Assembly: GCF_945957525.1 (NCBI RefSeq)
Contig: NZ_CAMFLA010000004.1
Coordinates: 62,001-126,000, forward strand
Source: an uncultured Aquitalea sp.
Lineage (GTDB): Bacteria; Pseudomonadota; Gammaproteobacteria; Burkholderiales; Chromobacteriaceae
DNA length: 64,000 nt
Direction: 5' to 3'
Shown: positions 54,493 to 63,844 of the stretch, one piece after another
How the letters are laid out: each line of letters opens with the position of its first letter
How positions within the stretch are numbered: position 1 is the stretch's first letter
Translations under genes and position numbers: made by a program
Notes under the pieces: generated by a model
What the model was told of the DNA's origin: nothing
Database searches by the model: none
What the model saw: only the letters and a program-made list of their open reading frames with translations

Positions 54493-56286
54493 TCAGCCGC
54501 CCATTTGCAGGATCTGCTGGAACAGCGTCTGCGCCAGGGAGATAACCTTGCCGGAGGCCTGGTAGGCCTGCTGGTACTTGATAAGATTGGCCGCCTCTTC
54601 ATCCAGGTTCACCCCCGAGGAATTGGAGCGGGCCGTTGTGGCTTGTTGCAATACCGTGGTTTGCGCCGCGGACGACAGCTGGGCGGAGTTGGTCACGTTG
54701 CCGACATAACTCACGGTAGTGGAGTAATACGTCTGGAACGACTGCAAGCCGCTGTGCGTGCCATTTTTGGTCTCGTCAACAATTGGCTTGGTTTGCAGTT
54801 TCAGCATCTCGCCAAGATTGTTGCTGTTGCCCGGCGTCACCGTGCCGGTAGGCACAGTGCCGACATTGATGGTAGTGCCTGCAGACAACTGGCCGGACAG
54901 CTGGAAGCTGATGCCCACGTCGTTGGGCGGCGTGGCGCTGTCCACCAGCTTGTAACCATTGCTCACGGTCGGGTCCGGCACTACGTTATAGGTACCGGGG
55001 TTCGTGCCCGCCACGGTGGCGGAAATGCTTGTAGCAGACGTCGCGTTAATAGTCAGGGACGTCAGGCCGGTTGCCGGATGCGTTGCAGTGGACGGCGGCG
55101 TGCTGGAGTTGGCCCAGCCGTAAGTAGAGGGCACGGTTGCCCACACACCGGACAGGGTCACGCTATTGGGCGTCGGCGTAATGCCGCCGCTTGCCAGCTT
55201 CAGCGATGAAGACGCCGCCAACTTTGTGGGGTCGTTCAGCACCATCTGCATATTGCCCAGCACATCCTGCGGGTGAGACGCATAGGAGGTGAGATCGCCG
55301 AAAACGTTGCCGCCCTGCTGGCCCGACAGGTCCCGCCCAAGAGAATTCTGGTAATTCATGGCGGTGGTGAAATCGATCGCCAGCGTGCCCAGCTTTTTCT
55401 GTGTTTGCAGCAAGGCCCCATCGCGGAAATCGAGCAGCCCACCCAACTGACCGCCACCGAACAGGTTATTAGCCAAGACGGTATTGGTGCCGCTGGCGTT
55501 GGGGTAAACCACTTGCTGATTGGTCGGATTGGCGGGGTCGTTCTGGGTTGCCAGCTTGTACGCCACATTGCTCAACACCAGCGCCTGACCACTGCCGATG
55601 AAAACGCTGTAAGTACCGTCGGATTGCACCACGGCCTTAGCCGGCACCAGCTTGTTGAGCTGCTCCATGGCGTTGTCGCGCTGGTCCATCAGGTCGTTGG
55701 GCGGCTGGGTGGCGTTGCCGCCCGTCGCCGCGGCGATCTGCTGGTTGAGGTTCGCGATTTGGGTGGCCAGCGAATTGATGCCGTCCACGGTAGTGCTGAT
55801 CTGCGAATTGATGTTGGACTGCATGGTTTGCAGGTTGTTGCCGATGGTGGTGAAGTTCGACACCAACGCCTGCCCCATATTGATGACAGTCTGCCGGCTT
55901 GGAATCGAGGACGGGTCCTGCGACAAGGTCTGCAAACTGTTGAAGAAGCTGGTAAAGGAAGAGCTAAGGCCGATGGACGGATCGGACAGCAGATTGTTGA
56001 TCTGGTTGAGCTGCTGGACCTGGGTGCTGTAGTAGTTGCCCGAAGCCTGCGCCGTCAGCACCTGACCATCCAGGTACTGGTTGTAGGTACGGGTTACACC
56101 GGTGATGTCCACGCCCTTGCCCAGATAGCCGAAGCCTTCCTGCTGGGGAAGACGCGCCGCCTGAGTGAAAATTTGCCGGTTATACCCGGCGGTATTGACG
56201 TTGGAGATGTTGTGACCAATCACCGACAGCGCGGTTTGCGCTGCATTCAGGCCACTCACGCCAATGGAAAAGATATTCGTGCCCAT
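54493..56286 (-). CDS. flgK: Flagellar hook-associated protein FlgK
   Basis: A 597-residue HAP1. N-terminal rod/hook motif 'FSIGVSGLNAAQTALSVIGHNISNVNTAGYNRQ' and C-terminal 'NLDEEAANLIKYQQAYQASGKVISLAQTLFQQIL' are diagnostic. The central variable part is Thr/Ser/Gly-rich as usual. It lies 46 bases behind flgJ. Confidence 0.96.
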   Translation of the reverse strand: MGTNIFSIGVSGLNAAQTALSVIGHNISNVNTAGYNRQIFTQAARLPQQEGFGYLGKGVDITGVTRTYNQYLDGQVLTAQASGNYYSTQVQQLNQINNLLSDPSIGLSSSFTSFFNSLQTLSQDPSSIPSRQTVINMGQALVSNFTTIGNNLQTMQSNINSQISTTVDGINSLATQIANLNQQIAAATGGNATQPPNDLMDQRDNAMEQLNKLVPAKAVVQSDGTYSVFIGSGQALVLSNVAYKLATQNDPANPTNQQVVYPNASGTNTVLANNLFGGGQLGGLLDFRDGALLQTQKKLGTLAIDFTTAMNYQNSLGRDLSGQQGGNVFGDLTSYASHPQDVLGNMQMVLNDPTKLAASSSLKLASGGITPTPNSVTLSGVWATVPSTYGWANSSTPPSTATHPATGLTSLTINATSATSISATVAGTNPGTYNVVPDPTVSNGYKLVDSATPPNDVGISFQLSGQLSAGTTINVGTVPTGTVTPGNSNNLGEMLKLQTKPIVDETKNGTHSGLQSFQTYYSTTVSYVGNVTNSAQLSSAAQTTVLQQATTARSNSSGVNLDEEAANLIKYQQAYQASGKVISLAQTLFQQILQMGG

Positions 56287-56332
56287 ACTCGCCTCTCGCT
56301 ATCCTTATCGGCCGCAACCGCCCGGACTTGAA

Positions 56333-57301
56333 TCAACTACGCGCCAAACGCTGCGCCAACGACGCCGCCACATCCACCAGCTTGCGCGCGTAGCGCGGAT
56401 CAGTGGCGTAACCACCGCTCTGCAAACCTTGCGCAAAACCATAAACATTGCTGCCTTGATTCAGCGCCGACTGGTAGCGCGGCGACTCCTTCAACAGGCG
56501 CGCATAGTCGGAGAACGCCTCGCCGTAGGAACCATAAGAACGGAATTTCTCCACCCTTTTTTGCGCCACGCCATTGACGTACTCGGTGGTGGTAACGCTG
56601 GTTGCCTTGCCTTGCCAGTCGCCTGACGCCTTGATGCCGAACAGGTTGTGGCTGTTGCTGCCGTCGCCGTTCTTGATGGCGCGCTTGCCCCAACCGCTTT
56701 CCAGCGCAGCATGGGCCACCAAAAACTCCGGCGACACCCCCAACTGCGAAGCAGCCTGTCTGGCATGCGGCAACAACTGCCGGGCAAACCCGCCACCATC
56801 GGAAGCATTTGCCTGTGCGGCGGCATCTTGCGCAGCGCCTTGTGCTTGATAACCGGCGGTCATCGCTTCCTTCTGCGCGGACTGGTACGCCCGCAGCCCT
56901 TCCATTTGTTGCATGCGCACGCCCAGCGCAGGACCGCTTGAATTCAGATGCTGCGACGGCGGGTCCTGACTGATGTCAATACCGGACTGCTTGGCAATCT
57001 GGCGGTAGATCATATCGCCGATGCCCAGCCCGCCGCCCTTGCTCATGGCTTGCGCCATCTGCTGATCCAGCATGCCGCGATAGGTGTTCATCTCGCTGGA
57101 ATCCGCCTCGTCGAATTTGGTTTCCCGCATCGACTTCATCAAATTGCTCAACAGCATCGCCTCAAACTGGCCGGCGGTTTCTTTTGCCGCGCCCTTCGGA
57201 TCTTTCAGCATGCGCGCGCGCAAGCTGGCCGTCTGGGTGGGGTCCACCGCCAGTTGCTGGTCCATGGCGTCCTTGACGCTGTATGAGCTGGTCATCTGCA
57301 T
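56333..57301 (-). CDS. flgJ: Flagellar rod-capping muramidase FlgJ
   Basis: A 322-residue protein with an N-terminal rod-binding domain (~1-120, 'EAMLLSNLMKSMRETKFDEA') and a C-terminal N-acetylglucosaminidase domain ('FLVAHAALESGWGKRAI' with catalytic Glu, 'NLFGIKASGDWQGK'). It opens peptidoglycan for rod growth. The two-domain form is the beta/gamma-proteobacterial one. ATG 57299-57301 and 57293-57295 are both possible; GAGGA supports the first. Confidence 0.96.
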   Translation of the reverse strand: MQMTSSYSVKDAMDQQLAVDPTQTASLRARMLKDPKGAAKETAGQFEAMLLSNLMKSMRETKFDEADSSEMNTYRGMLDQQMAQAMSKGGGLGIGDMIYRQIAKQSGIDISQDPPSQHLNSSGPALGVRMQQMEGLRAYQSAQKEAMTAGYQAQGAAQDAAAQANASDGGGFARQLLPHARQAASQLGVSPEFLVAHAALESGWGKRAIKNGDGSNSHNLFGIKASGDWQGKATSVTTTEYVNGVAQKRVEKFRSYGSYGEAFSDYARLLKESPRYQSALNQGSNVYGFAQGLQSGGYATDPRYARKLVDVAASLAQRLARS

Positions 57302-57348
57302 GTTTATCTGTCCTCGCCGGCAGTTGTAGCAAGAAGCGGGCCAAGCAA

Positions 57349-57368
57349 AAGGCCCCTTTCGGGGCCTT
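57349..57368 (-). terminator. Hairpin between flgI and flgJ
   Basis: AAGGCCCC-TTTC-GGGGCCTT, with TTTT following on the minus strand. It could attenuate read-through from flgI to flgJ. Its right arm shares four bases with a copy of the recurring 14-base word (57365-57378). Confidence 0.7.
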
Positions 57369-57404
57369 CGGCAAACCTTGCGGACTCAAACGTTTGCAAG
57401 CAGG

Positions 57405-58502
57405 TCAGATGATTTGCAGATCAGCCTTCAGTGAGCCAGCAGCCTTCATGGCCTGCAGTATGGAGATGAGATCCTGCGGCGTGGCCCCCAGGGCATTGAG
57501 CGCGCCCACCACCTGATTGAGATTCGCGCCACGCGGGACATTCAGCACCTTGCCGCCATCCGCGCTGATGTTGATATTGGGCTGATTGGTGGTCACCGTT
57601 TGCCCTTGCGACAGGGGATTGGGCTGGCTCACCTGCGGGTTGCTGTTGACGGTGACAGACAAGTTGCCGTGTGATACGGCGCAGGGCTCCAGACGTACAG
57701 CCTGGTTCATGACGATGGAACCGGTGCGCGCGTTAACAATGACTAGAGGGGAAACATCTGCCGGGTCGACGGCAAGATTTTCCATGCGCGACAAAAACTG
57801 CACGCGCTGATTGGCATCCAGCGGCGCGCGCACTTCCACCAGGCCCGCGTCAACCGCACGGGCGGTATTGCCGCCAAAAGCTTTGTTGATAGCCTGCACC
57901 ACCCGGTTGGCGGTAGTGAAGTTGGCGTCCTGCAGTTCAAGGTTGATGAATTCGCCACTACCCAGCGCCGTGGCCACCTCACGCTCCACCGTCGCGCCAG
58001 CCGGGATGCGGCCCACGCTCAGCTGGTTGATTTGCGCCTTGCTGCCGCCCGAGGAGGCCCCCGCGCCGCCCACCAACACATTGCCTTGCGCCATGCCGTA
58101 GATCTGCCCGTCCGCGCCCTTCAGCGGCGACAGCAGCAGCGTGCCGCCGCGAAGGCTTTTGGCGTCGCCAATGGAAGAAACGGTGACGTCAATGTTTTGC
58201 CCACGCCGCGCAAACGGCGGCAAGGTGGCCGTCAGTGTTACCGCCGCCACATTCTTGGGGTCGACCTTGGTGCCCGGTGGAATCTGCACGCCCAGCTGGG
58301 TCAGCATGTTGGAGAGCGACTGCCCGGTAAACGGCGACGAAGTCACTTTGTCGCCGCTGCCATCCAGACCCACCACCAAGCCATAGCCGATCAGCTGGTT
58401 GGAGCGCACGCCGGCGATATTGGTGATGTCCTTGAGGCGATCGGCCGCTACGGCGGGGAACGCCAGCAAACCAGACAACAGGACAACAAAGAATCTTTTC
58501 AT
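57405..58502 (-). CDS. flgI: Flagellar P-ring protein FlgI
   Basis: A 365-residue periplasmic protein with a signal peptide (MKRFFVVLLSGLLAFPAVAA) and the FlgI core 'DRLKDITNIAGVRSNQLIGYGLVVGLDGSGD'. It forms the P ring around the rod in the peptidoglycan layer. Normal length; flgH stop lies 9 bases upstream. Confidence 0.97.
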   Translation of the reverse strand: MKRFFVVLLSGLLAFPAVAADRLKDITNIAGVRSNQLIGYGLVVGLDGSGDKVTSSPFTGQSLSNMLTQLGVQIPPGTKVDPKNVAAVTLTATLPPFARRGQNIDVTVSSIGDAKSLRGGTLLLSPLKGADGQIYGMAQGNVLVGGAGASSGGSKAQINQLSVGRIPAGATVEREVATALGSGEFINLELQDANFTTANRVVQAINKAFGGNTARAVDAGLVEVRAPLDANQRVQFLSRMENLAVDPADVSPLVIVNARTGSIVMNQAVRLEPCAVSHGNLSVTVNSNPQVSQPNPLSQGQTVTTNQPNINISADGGKVLNVPRGANLNQVVGALNALGATPQDLISILQAMKAAGSLKADLQII

Positions 58503-58511
58503 GATGCGATC

Positions 58512-59198
58512 TCAGATGGGCATGATGCTGAGGAAGAACTTGGCCAACCAGCCCGGCTCATTATAGAGGCGATTGTTGCCGCGCGTTTCCTGCTCGATGC
58601 GCGCATCCGCCACCTTCAGCGACGACACCGAGCGATCCGCGGAAATGTCTCGCGGGTTCACCACGCCGGACAAGCGGATGGATTCCGTATCGCCATTGAT
58701 GCGGACCACTTTTTCGCCGCTGACCATCAGGTTGCCATTGGCCAGCACATCGATGACGGTAACCGTGATGGAGCTGACAAAAGTAGTTGCCACCTGATTG
58801 GTGCCTTTGCCGGTATTGCTCGCCGAGCCATTGCCGGAAAGGTTGGCGCCCATGCCGCTACCCAAACTACTGGGGATGAAGGGCAACTGTATGCCACTCT
58901 TGAGCGTGTCGCTGATGGCAGCCGACTTGGTGGCGGTGGTTTGTTCTGAAGCAGAGGTGGAAGATTTTTCCTGGATATTGATGGTCAGGGTGTCGCCCAC
59001 CAGAGACGGCATCTTGTCTTCGAACAGGGGACGGTAGTTGGCGTTCTGGAAAATCGAGCCATTGGACGGCATGCTGGCAGGTTGCGGTTGCGGGCGAGCC
59101 GTAGTGGGCAGTTGTACCAGCGGGGCCGGTTCGGTGGCGCAGCCCGCCAGCAACACCATCGCCATCAGGATACCCAACAGGTTTGCCGTTTTTCTCAT
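58512..59198 (-). CDS. flgH: Flagellar L-ring lipoprotein FlgH
   Basis: A 228-residue lipoprotein with lipobox 'VLLAGCA' and FlgH signatures 'NGSIFQNANYRPLFED' and 'VGDTLTINIQEKSS'. It forms the outer-membrane L ring. Two adjacent ATG codons exist; GGGGAGG touches the first (59199-59201), so the second (59196-59198) has better spacing. Confidence 0.96.
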   Translation of the reverse strand: MRKTANLLGILMAMVLLAGCATEPAPLVQLPTTARPQPQPASMPSNGSIFQNANYRPLFEDKMPSLVGDTLTINIQEKSSTSASEQTTATKSAAISDTLKSGIQLPFIPSSLGSGMGANLSGNGSASNTGKGTNQVATTFVSSITVTVIDVLANGNLMVSGEKVVRINGDTESIRLSGVVNPRDISADRSVSSLKVADARIEQETRGNNRLYNEPGWLAKFFLSIMPI

Positions 59199-59244
59199 CA
59201 TCCTCCCCTTGCCTGTGCATCAGCCGACCAACGCCGGCCAGTCA

Positions 59245-60027
59245 TTACAATTGCGTCAGTTTTTGCAGCATCTGGTCTGCCGTAGTAATCGCTTTCGAGT
59301 TCATCTCGAAGGAGCGTTGGGCCGTGATCATATTGATGAGTTCCTCGGTGACGTTGACGTTGGAACCTTCAAGAAAGCCCTGCTTGATCTGGCCGCGGCT
59401 GTCGGTGTTCGGGTCGCCATCCTGCGGATCGCCCGAAGCGGCGGTCTGCAGATACAGGTTGTTGCCAACACTTTGCAAGCCTTGTGGATTGATGAAGGTG
59501 GTCAGCTGGATGGTGCCGGCCGTTTGCGGACTGGGATTGCTGGGCAGAAAGTATTGCACTACGCCCGCAGTGGACACCGTGATCTGGGTCGCCGTACTGG
59601 GAATATTGATATTCGGATTCAGCTGGTAGCCGTCAGAGGTGACGATATCGCCGTTGTTGTTGCGGCGGAATTCACCATCGCGGCTATAAGCGATGGTACC
59701 GTCCGGCATCTGGATGCGGAAGAAGCCGTCGCCGTCGATCTGCCAGTCCAGCGACTGACCGGTCTGCTGGGCATTGCCCTGGGCAAAGTTCTTTACTGTT
59801 GCCACCGCAGCCGCGCCGGTACCGATTTGCAAGCCGGTGGGCGTTGCGCTGCCATCGGCCAACTGTGCGCCCGGCTGGCGCAGGGTCTGATAGTACAGAT
59901 CCTCGAACACGCCGCGGGCGCGCTTGAAACCGATGGTATTGACGTTGGCAAGGTTGTTGGAGATCACGTCCAGATTGAACTGGCTGGAATCCATCCCCGT
60001 TTTGGCCACATACAGCGCTCGCATCAT
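59245..60027 (-). CDS. flgG: Flagellar distal rod protein FlgG
   Basis: A 260-residue rod protein: N-terminal 'FNLDVISNNLANVNTIGFKRARGVFEDLYYQT' and C-terminal 'EGSNVNVTEELINMITAQRSFEMNSKAI'. Family length is exact. Confidence 0.97.
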   Translation of the reverse strand: MMRALYVAKTGMDSSQFNLDVISNNLANVNTIGFKRARGVFEDLYYQTLRQPGAQLADGSATPTGLQIGTGAAAVATVKNFAQGNAQQTGQSLDWQIDGDGFFRIQMPDGTIAYSRDGEFRRNNNGDIVTSDGYQLNPNINIPSTATQITVSTAGVVQYFLPSNPSPQTAGTIQLTTFINPQGLQSVGNNLYLQTAASGDPQDGDPNTDSRGQIKQGFLEGSNVNVTEELINMITAQRSFEMNSKAITTADQMLQKLTQL

Positions 60028-60054
60028 GGTGCTTGTTCCTTATTGTTATCTTGC

Positions 60055-60795
60055 TTAACCGATAGCCAGCAATTGGGTGGCTTTCTGATCGTTCTGATCA
60101 GCGGTCTGCATCATCTTTACGTTCATGTCGTACTGGCGACCGTGCGAAATCATTTGTACCAGGCTTTCCACTGCATTGACGTTGCTGGCCTCCAACGATT
60201 CCGGCACCAGCTTCACATTTGGATCGGCCTGGGCCGTGTCGCCGCCATTGACGCGAAACAAGCCGTCAGCGCCTTTGTAAACCGCGCGATCGCCCGGATT
60301 TACCATCTTGATCTGACCAACCAGCTGGGCCGTGCGATCGGTACCGGTCAATGGAATGGCCATGACAGAACCATCCTGGCCCAGCTGCACCTTGCTGCCG
60401 GCCGGCACGGTGATGGGGCCGCCATCGCCAAGGATCGGCAAACCATTGCGGTTGCGCATCATGCCATTGGCGTCCAGCACAAAACCGCCGTCGCGGGTAT
60501 AGGCCTCATTGCCGTCAGCCGCCTGCACCGCGAAAAAGCCGGGCGAACCCAGTGCAAAGTCATTCGGATTGCCGGTGCGCTGCAGGCTGCCCTGACTCAT
60601 ATCGTGACCGATAGTGTTGTCCACCACATACGTGCGAGTGGGCGCGCCCGGCCCCACTACCGGCAGCGAACGGAAAGACGCCAGATCCGCCTTGAAGGCA
60701 TTGGTATTGACGTTGGCAAGGTTATTCGCCGTGGTCGCCTGTTGCAGGTCGATGTTCTTGGCCCCGGTCATCGCCAGAAACAGCAGTCTGTCCAT
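60055..60795 (-). CDS. flgF: Flagellar proximal rod protein FlgF
   Basis: A 246-residue rod protein starting MDRLLFLAMTGAKNIDLQQA with 'TTANNLANVNTNAFKADLASFRSLPV' and the rod C-terminal motif 'SNVNAVESLVQMISHGRQYDM'. Lies 27 bases before flgG. Confidence 0.96.
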   Translation of the reverse strand: MDRLLFLAMTGAKNIDLQQATTANNLANVNTNAFKADLASFRSLPVVGPGAPTRTYVVDNTIGHDMSQGSLQRTGNPNDFALGSPGFFAVQAADGNEAYTRDGGFVLDANGMMRNRNGLPILGDGGPITVPAGSKVQLGQDGSVMAIPLTGTDRTAQLVGQIKMVNPGDRAVYKGADGLFRVNGGDTAQADPNVKLVPESLEASNVNAVESLVQMISHGRQYDMNVKMMQTADQNDQKATQLLAIG

Positions 60796-60826
60796 ACCTC
60801 CCCCTAATTCAGCTGATTACAAACCA

Positions 60827-62068
60827 TCACTTCAGATTCATGATGGTTTGCATCAAAGAATCCTCTGTCTTGATGGTCTGTGCGTTGGCCTGGTAGAAAC
60901 GCTGTGCGGTGATCATGTTGACCAGTTCGGCCGTCAGGTCGACGTTGGAGTCTTCCAGCGCCTGCGATTGCAAGGTGCCCGCATTGCCCGAGCCCGGCGC
61001 ATTGAAAGCCGCCACGCCAGAGCTCAGGGTTTCCGCCCAGCGGTTGCCGCCCATGTTCTGCAAGCCTTGCTGATTGGTGAAGGTAGCCAGCGCGATCTGA
61101 CCGATGGTCTTGTTCTGACCATTAGAGAAGCTGGCCAGGATTTTGCCGGTGGAGTCGATATTGATGCTCGACAAAGTGCCAGGCGCATAACCGTCCACGG
61201 TTTGGGTCGGCGTGCCGGAGGTCTGGGCCACCTGAGTGGAACCCTTGTAATCCAGCGTAAACGTCACCGGCGCGGAGGAACCGTTAACCGGTGTCGGCGA
61301 GAACGTGATGCTGAACGGCGTGGTATTGGTCAGATTGCCGCTCGTGTCGTAGTTCATGGTGTAAGTGTTGGGCGCGGTGGCCGGGTTGCCGTCCACATAC
61401 GCCTGCACCGTCCACGGCGTGCCCGTTGCAGTAGGCGCACCCTTGATGTAGTACAGCGTCACATTGTGCTGATTGCCCAGGCTGTCATACACCTGCGCCG
61501 CGTTGGACCAGTTGTAGCTGGCGGAATTGGTGGGACTGAACGGCGTCACGGTCGGCGTGGACAGGCGCGAATCCAAGTTCACGCCCATGGAGACTTTGGT
61601 AGTCTGCGCCGGCGCGATGATGTTGGTCTGCAGCTGGATATCGCCCACCGGCCCCTGGCTGATCACGCCATTGTTGGCCATCCAGCCTTGCAGGCGGTCC
61701 GCGCCATTGACTACATAACCGCTGGAGTTGACCTGAAACTGGCCGTTGCGGGTATAGGCCAGCGAGCCCACACCGGAAGAGGTGTTCTGGCGCACAACAA
61801 AGAAACCGTTGTTGTTGATGGCCAGATCCAGGCTGCGCCCGGTCGGCGTGATATTGCCCGCCGTCATCGACTGCGATACTGCCCCCACTTGCGAACCAAT
61901 ACCGGAACTGGTGCTGGCCACGCCGTAGAAACTGGTGGAAAACAAGTCCTTGAACTCGGTACGAGAGCTCTTGAAACCCACCGTGCTGGCGTTAGCAACG
62001 TTGTTGCCGATAGTGCTAAGTTGGGACGAGGCGGAATTCAGACCGCTGAGACCTTGTTGGAAACCCAT
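60827..62068 (-). CDS. flgE: Flagellar hook protein FlgE
   Basis: A 413-residue hook protein. 'FQQGLSGLNSASSQLSTIGNNVANASTVGFKSSRTEF' at the N-terminus and 'LEDSNVDLTAELVNMITAQRFYQANAQTIKTEDSLMQTIMNLK' at the C-terminus. The central Thr/Ser-rich D1-D2 part is of normal size. Confidence 0.97.
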   Translation of the reverse strand: MGFQQGLSGLNSASSQLSTIGNNVANASTVGFKSSRTEFKDLFSTSFYGVASTSSGIGSQVGAVSQSMTAGNITPTGRSLDLAINNNGFFVVRQNTSSGVGSLAYTRNGQFQVNSSGYVVNGADRLQGWMANNGVISQGPVGDIQLQTNIIAPAQTTKVSMGVNLDSRLSTPTVTPFSPTNSASYNWSNAAQVYDSLGNQHNVTLYYIKGAPTATGTPWTVQAYVDGNPATAPNTYTMNYDTSGNLTNTTPFSITFSPTPVNGSSAPVTFTLDYKGSTQVAQTSGTPTQTVDGYAPGTLSSINIDSTGKILASFSNGQNKTIGQIALATFTNQQGLQNMGGNRWAETLSSGVAAFNAPGSGNAGTLQSQALEDSNVDLTAELVNMITAQRFYQANAQTIKTEDSLMQTIMNLK

Positions 62069-62104
62069 TTCACTACTCCCGGAATGCTTGGATATCAGTA
62101 ATCG

Positions 62105-62791
62105 TCAGGACAGTTGGGCCACGTCGCCCAAGGCTACTTTGGTGCCGTCTTTCATGATCAGCTGCGGAGAGCCCGACACCCAGGACACGGCGCTGACAGT
62201 CTGATTGGCATAGGCAGTAGCCGTGACGGAAGAAGTGCTGCCCGTAGACACCGAGAAGGTGTACTTGCCGTCCGGCAGGGCATTGCCGTTGCTGTCCTTG
62301 CCATCCCACTCAAATGCGTTGTAACCGGCACTCGGGCTTTTCACGTTGACGGTATCCACCACATTGCCGTTGGCGTCCTTGATGCTGACGGAGAGGTCGG
62401 AGACCGAGTCAGACAGCTTCACGCCGCCCTGCACCGCTGCGCCGCCGCTCAGCGTCAGCGCATTGCCCGGCACCATGGCCTCCTTGCCGATCATGGAGGC
62501 CGCCATCATGGACTGATTGGCCGCCTGGGACTGCACCAGCGACTGCATGGCGGTGTTCAGCTGCTGCATGCCAGACACCTGACTGATCTGCGCCATCTGG
62601 CTGGTGATCTGGCTGTTGTCCATCGGATTGCTCGGATCCTGCGCCTTCAACTGAGCGACCAGCAGTTTCAGAAAGCGATCCTGAATGCCTTGTGCGCTGG
62701 TGGTGCTGGAGGACGACGAACCGGAGGAGGCCGAGCTGGTGCCGTTCAAATACGAATAGGCGTTGGCGCCGCTGGTGGACGAAGTGCTCAT
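62105..62791 (-). CDS. flgD: Hook-capping protein FlgD
   Basis: A 228-residue scaffold. 'QDRFLKLLVAQLKAQDPSNPMDNSQITSQMAQIS' is the FlgD signature, with the C-terminal FlgD Ig-like/Tudor region ('FEWDGKDSNGNALPDGKYTFSV'). The Ser-rich N-terminus (~30 residues) is variable in the family. Confidence 0.96.
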   Translation of the reverse strand: MSTSSTSGANAYSYLNGTSSASSGSSSSSTTSAQGIQDRFLKLLVAQLKAQDPSNPMDNSQITSQMAQISQVSGMQQLNTAMQSLVQSQAANQSMMAASMIGKEAMVPGNALTLSGGAAVQGGVKLSDSVSDLSVSIKDANGNVVDTVNVKSPSAGYNAFEWDGKDSNGNALPDGKYTFSVSTGSTSSVTATAYANQTVSAVSWVSGSPQLIMKDGTKVALGDVAQLS

Positions 62792-62807
62792 TGCCGCTTA
62801 CCTCCGG

Positions 62808-63218
62808 TTATTGGCCAAGCTGCAGGGTTTTCTGCAGCAGGGTCTTGGCAGTGTTCATCATTTCAACGTTGGTCTGGTAAGAGCGGGAGGCGGCTATCAT
62901 GTCCGACATCTCCTCCACCGGATTCACATTGGGCATATTGACGTAACCCTTCTCGTCCGCCAGCGGATTGGAAGGATCGTATTTCAAGCGAGGCGGAGTC
63001 TGATCTTCCACGATGGAAGTCACCCGCACACCGGCCACTTGCGGCTGCGCACCGGAAACCGGGATGGCGCTGAACACCACATGGCGGCCCTTGTAAGGCT
63101 GGCCGGTAGAGCTGGTGGCGCTTTCGGCGTTGGCGATATTGCTGGCCACCACATTGAGACGCATTGACTGCGCGGTGAGCGCGGAGCCGGAAATAGCGAA
63201 AACATTAGCCAGCGACAT
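62808..63218 (-). CDS. flgC: Flagellar proximal rod protein FlgC
   Basis: A 136-residue rod protein: 'NVFAISGSALTAQSMRLNVVASNIANAES' and 'YVNMPNVNPVEEMSDMIAASRSYQTNVEMMNTAKTL'. The start is 2 bases after the flgB stop. Confidence 0.96.
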   Translation of the reverse strand: MSLANVFAISGSALTAQSMRLNVVASNIANAESATSSTGQPYKGRHVVFSAIPVSGAQPQVAGVRVTSIVEDQTPPRLKYDPSNPLADEKGYVNMPNVNPVEEMSDMIAASRSYQTNVEMMNTAKTLLQKTLQLGQ

Positions 63219-63220
63219 GA

Positions 63221-63628
63221 TTACTGACCTCCAGTGATGGCGCTGTTGAGACTGGAAATACGCTTACTCAGGAAGGTCAGCGTGGATTGGTACTGCAGCG
63301 CGTTGTCAGCGAAAGCCGAACGCTCCACATCCATATCCACCGTGTTGCCGTCGAGACTCTGCTGCACGGCATTGCGGTACTGAAGTTGCGCGCCGTGTGC
63401 GTTGCTGCCGGCGCCGCCAGTGATGTGACGGGCATCGGTGGTATTCAGCGACAGACCGTTCTGACCGGTCATGGCGGACTGCAGCGCCTGGCGGAAATCA
63501 AAATCCACGGCTTTGTAGTTGGGGGTTTCAGCATTCGCCACATTGCTGGCGATGACTTCCGCGCGGTAAGCGCGCAGATTGAGCGCCCGCTGCTGAAAAT
63601 CGAATTCCTTGCTGATCTTGTCCAACAT
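63221..63628 (-). CDS. flgB: Flagellar proximal rod protein FlgB
   Basis: A 135-residue rod protein starting MLDKISKEFDFQQRALNLRAYR, first gene of the operon. 'VIASNVANAETPNYKAVDFDF' is the FlgB motif. AAGGAGGT lies 5 bases upstream of ATG 63626-63628; the longer open frame upstream crosses the promoter. Confidence 0.96.
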   Translation of the reverse strand: MLDKISKEFDFQQRALNLRAYRAEVIASNVANAETPNYKAVDFDFRQALQSAMTGQNGLSLNTTDARHITGGAGSNAHGAQLQYRNAVQQSLDGNTVDMDVERSAFADNALQYQSTLTFLSKRISSLNSAITGGQ

Positions 63629-63655
63629 AACCACCTCCTTGAGTCTGGCCATAAA

Positions 63656-63672
63656 AGCAGGAAACATGCCAA
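63656..63672 (-). promoter_or_regulatory. Sigma-54 type promoter of the flgB operon
   Basis: TTGGCATGTTTCCTGCT on the minus strand matches the -24/-12 consensus TTGGCACG-N4-TTGCW with exact GG-to-GC spacing of 12. Transcription would start near 63645, about 17 bases before flgB. This predicts control by RpoN and an FleQ/FlrC-type activator. Confidence 0.7.
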
Positions 63673-63795
63673 CCAAAAAACATCTTGCAAACCGCTGATT
63701 TAACGGAAATTTCCTGATACAGCCCCATCAAAAACCGGGTGCTCCGCTCCGGCAGCGGCAAGAATTGCCGCCGGGCGGCAAAGCGCAAATGAAAA

Positions 63796-63818
63796 GGGCC
63801 GGTCGCAGTGACCGGCCC
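63796..63818 (-). terminator. Terminator of the OsmC-family gene
   Basis: GGGCCGGTC-5-GACCGGCCC, 9-bp perfect stem, followed on the minus strand by TTTTC. A copy of the recurring 14-base word (63818-63831) starts at its outer arm. Confidence 0.85.
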
Positions 63819-63844
63819 CTTCGGCAAACCTCGCGCAACCACAA

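Noticed and set aside
59038-62101. Long plus-strand frames opposite flgH, flgG, flgF and flgE
   Set aside because: Antisense to conserved flagellar genes; composition typical of GC-rich shadow frames.
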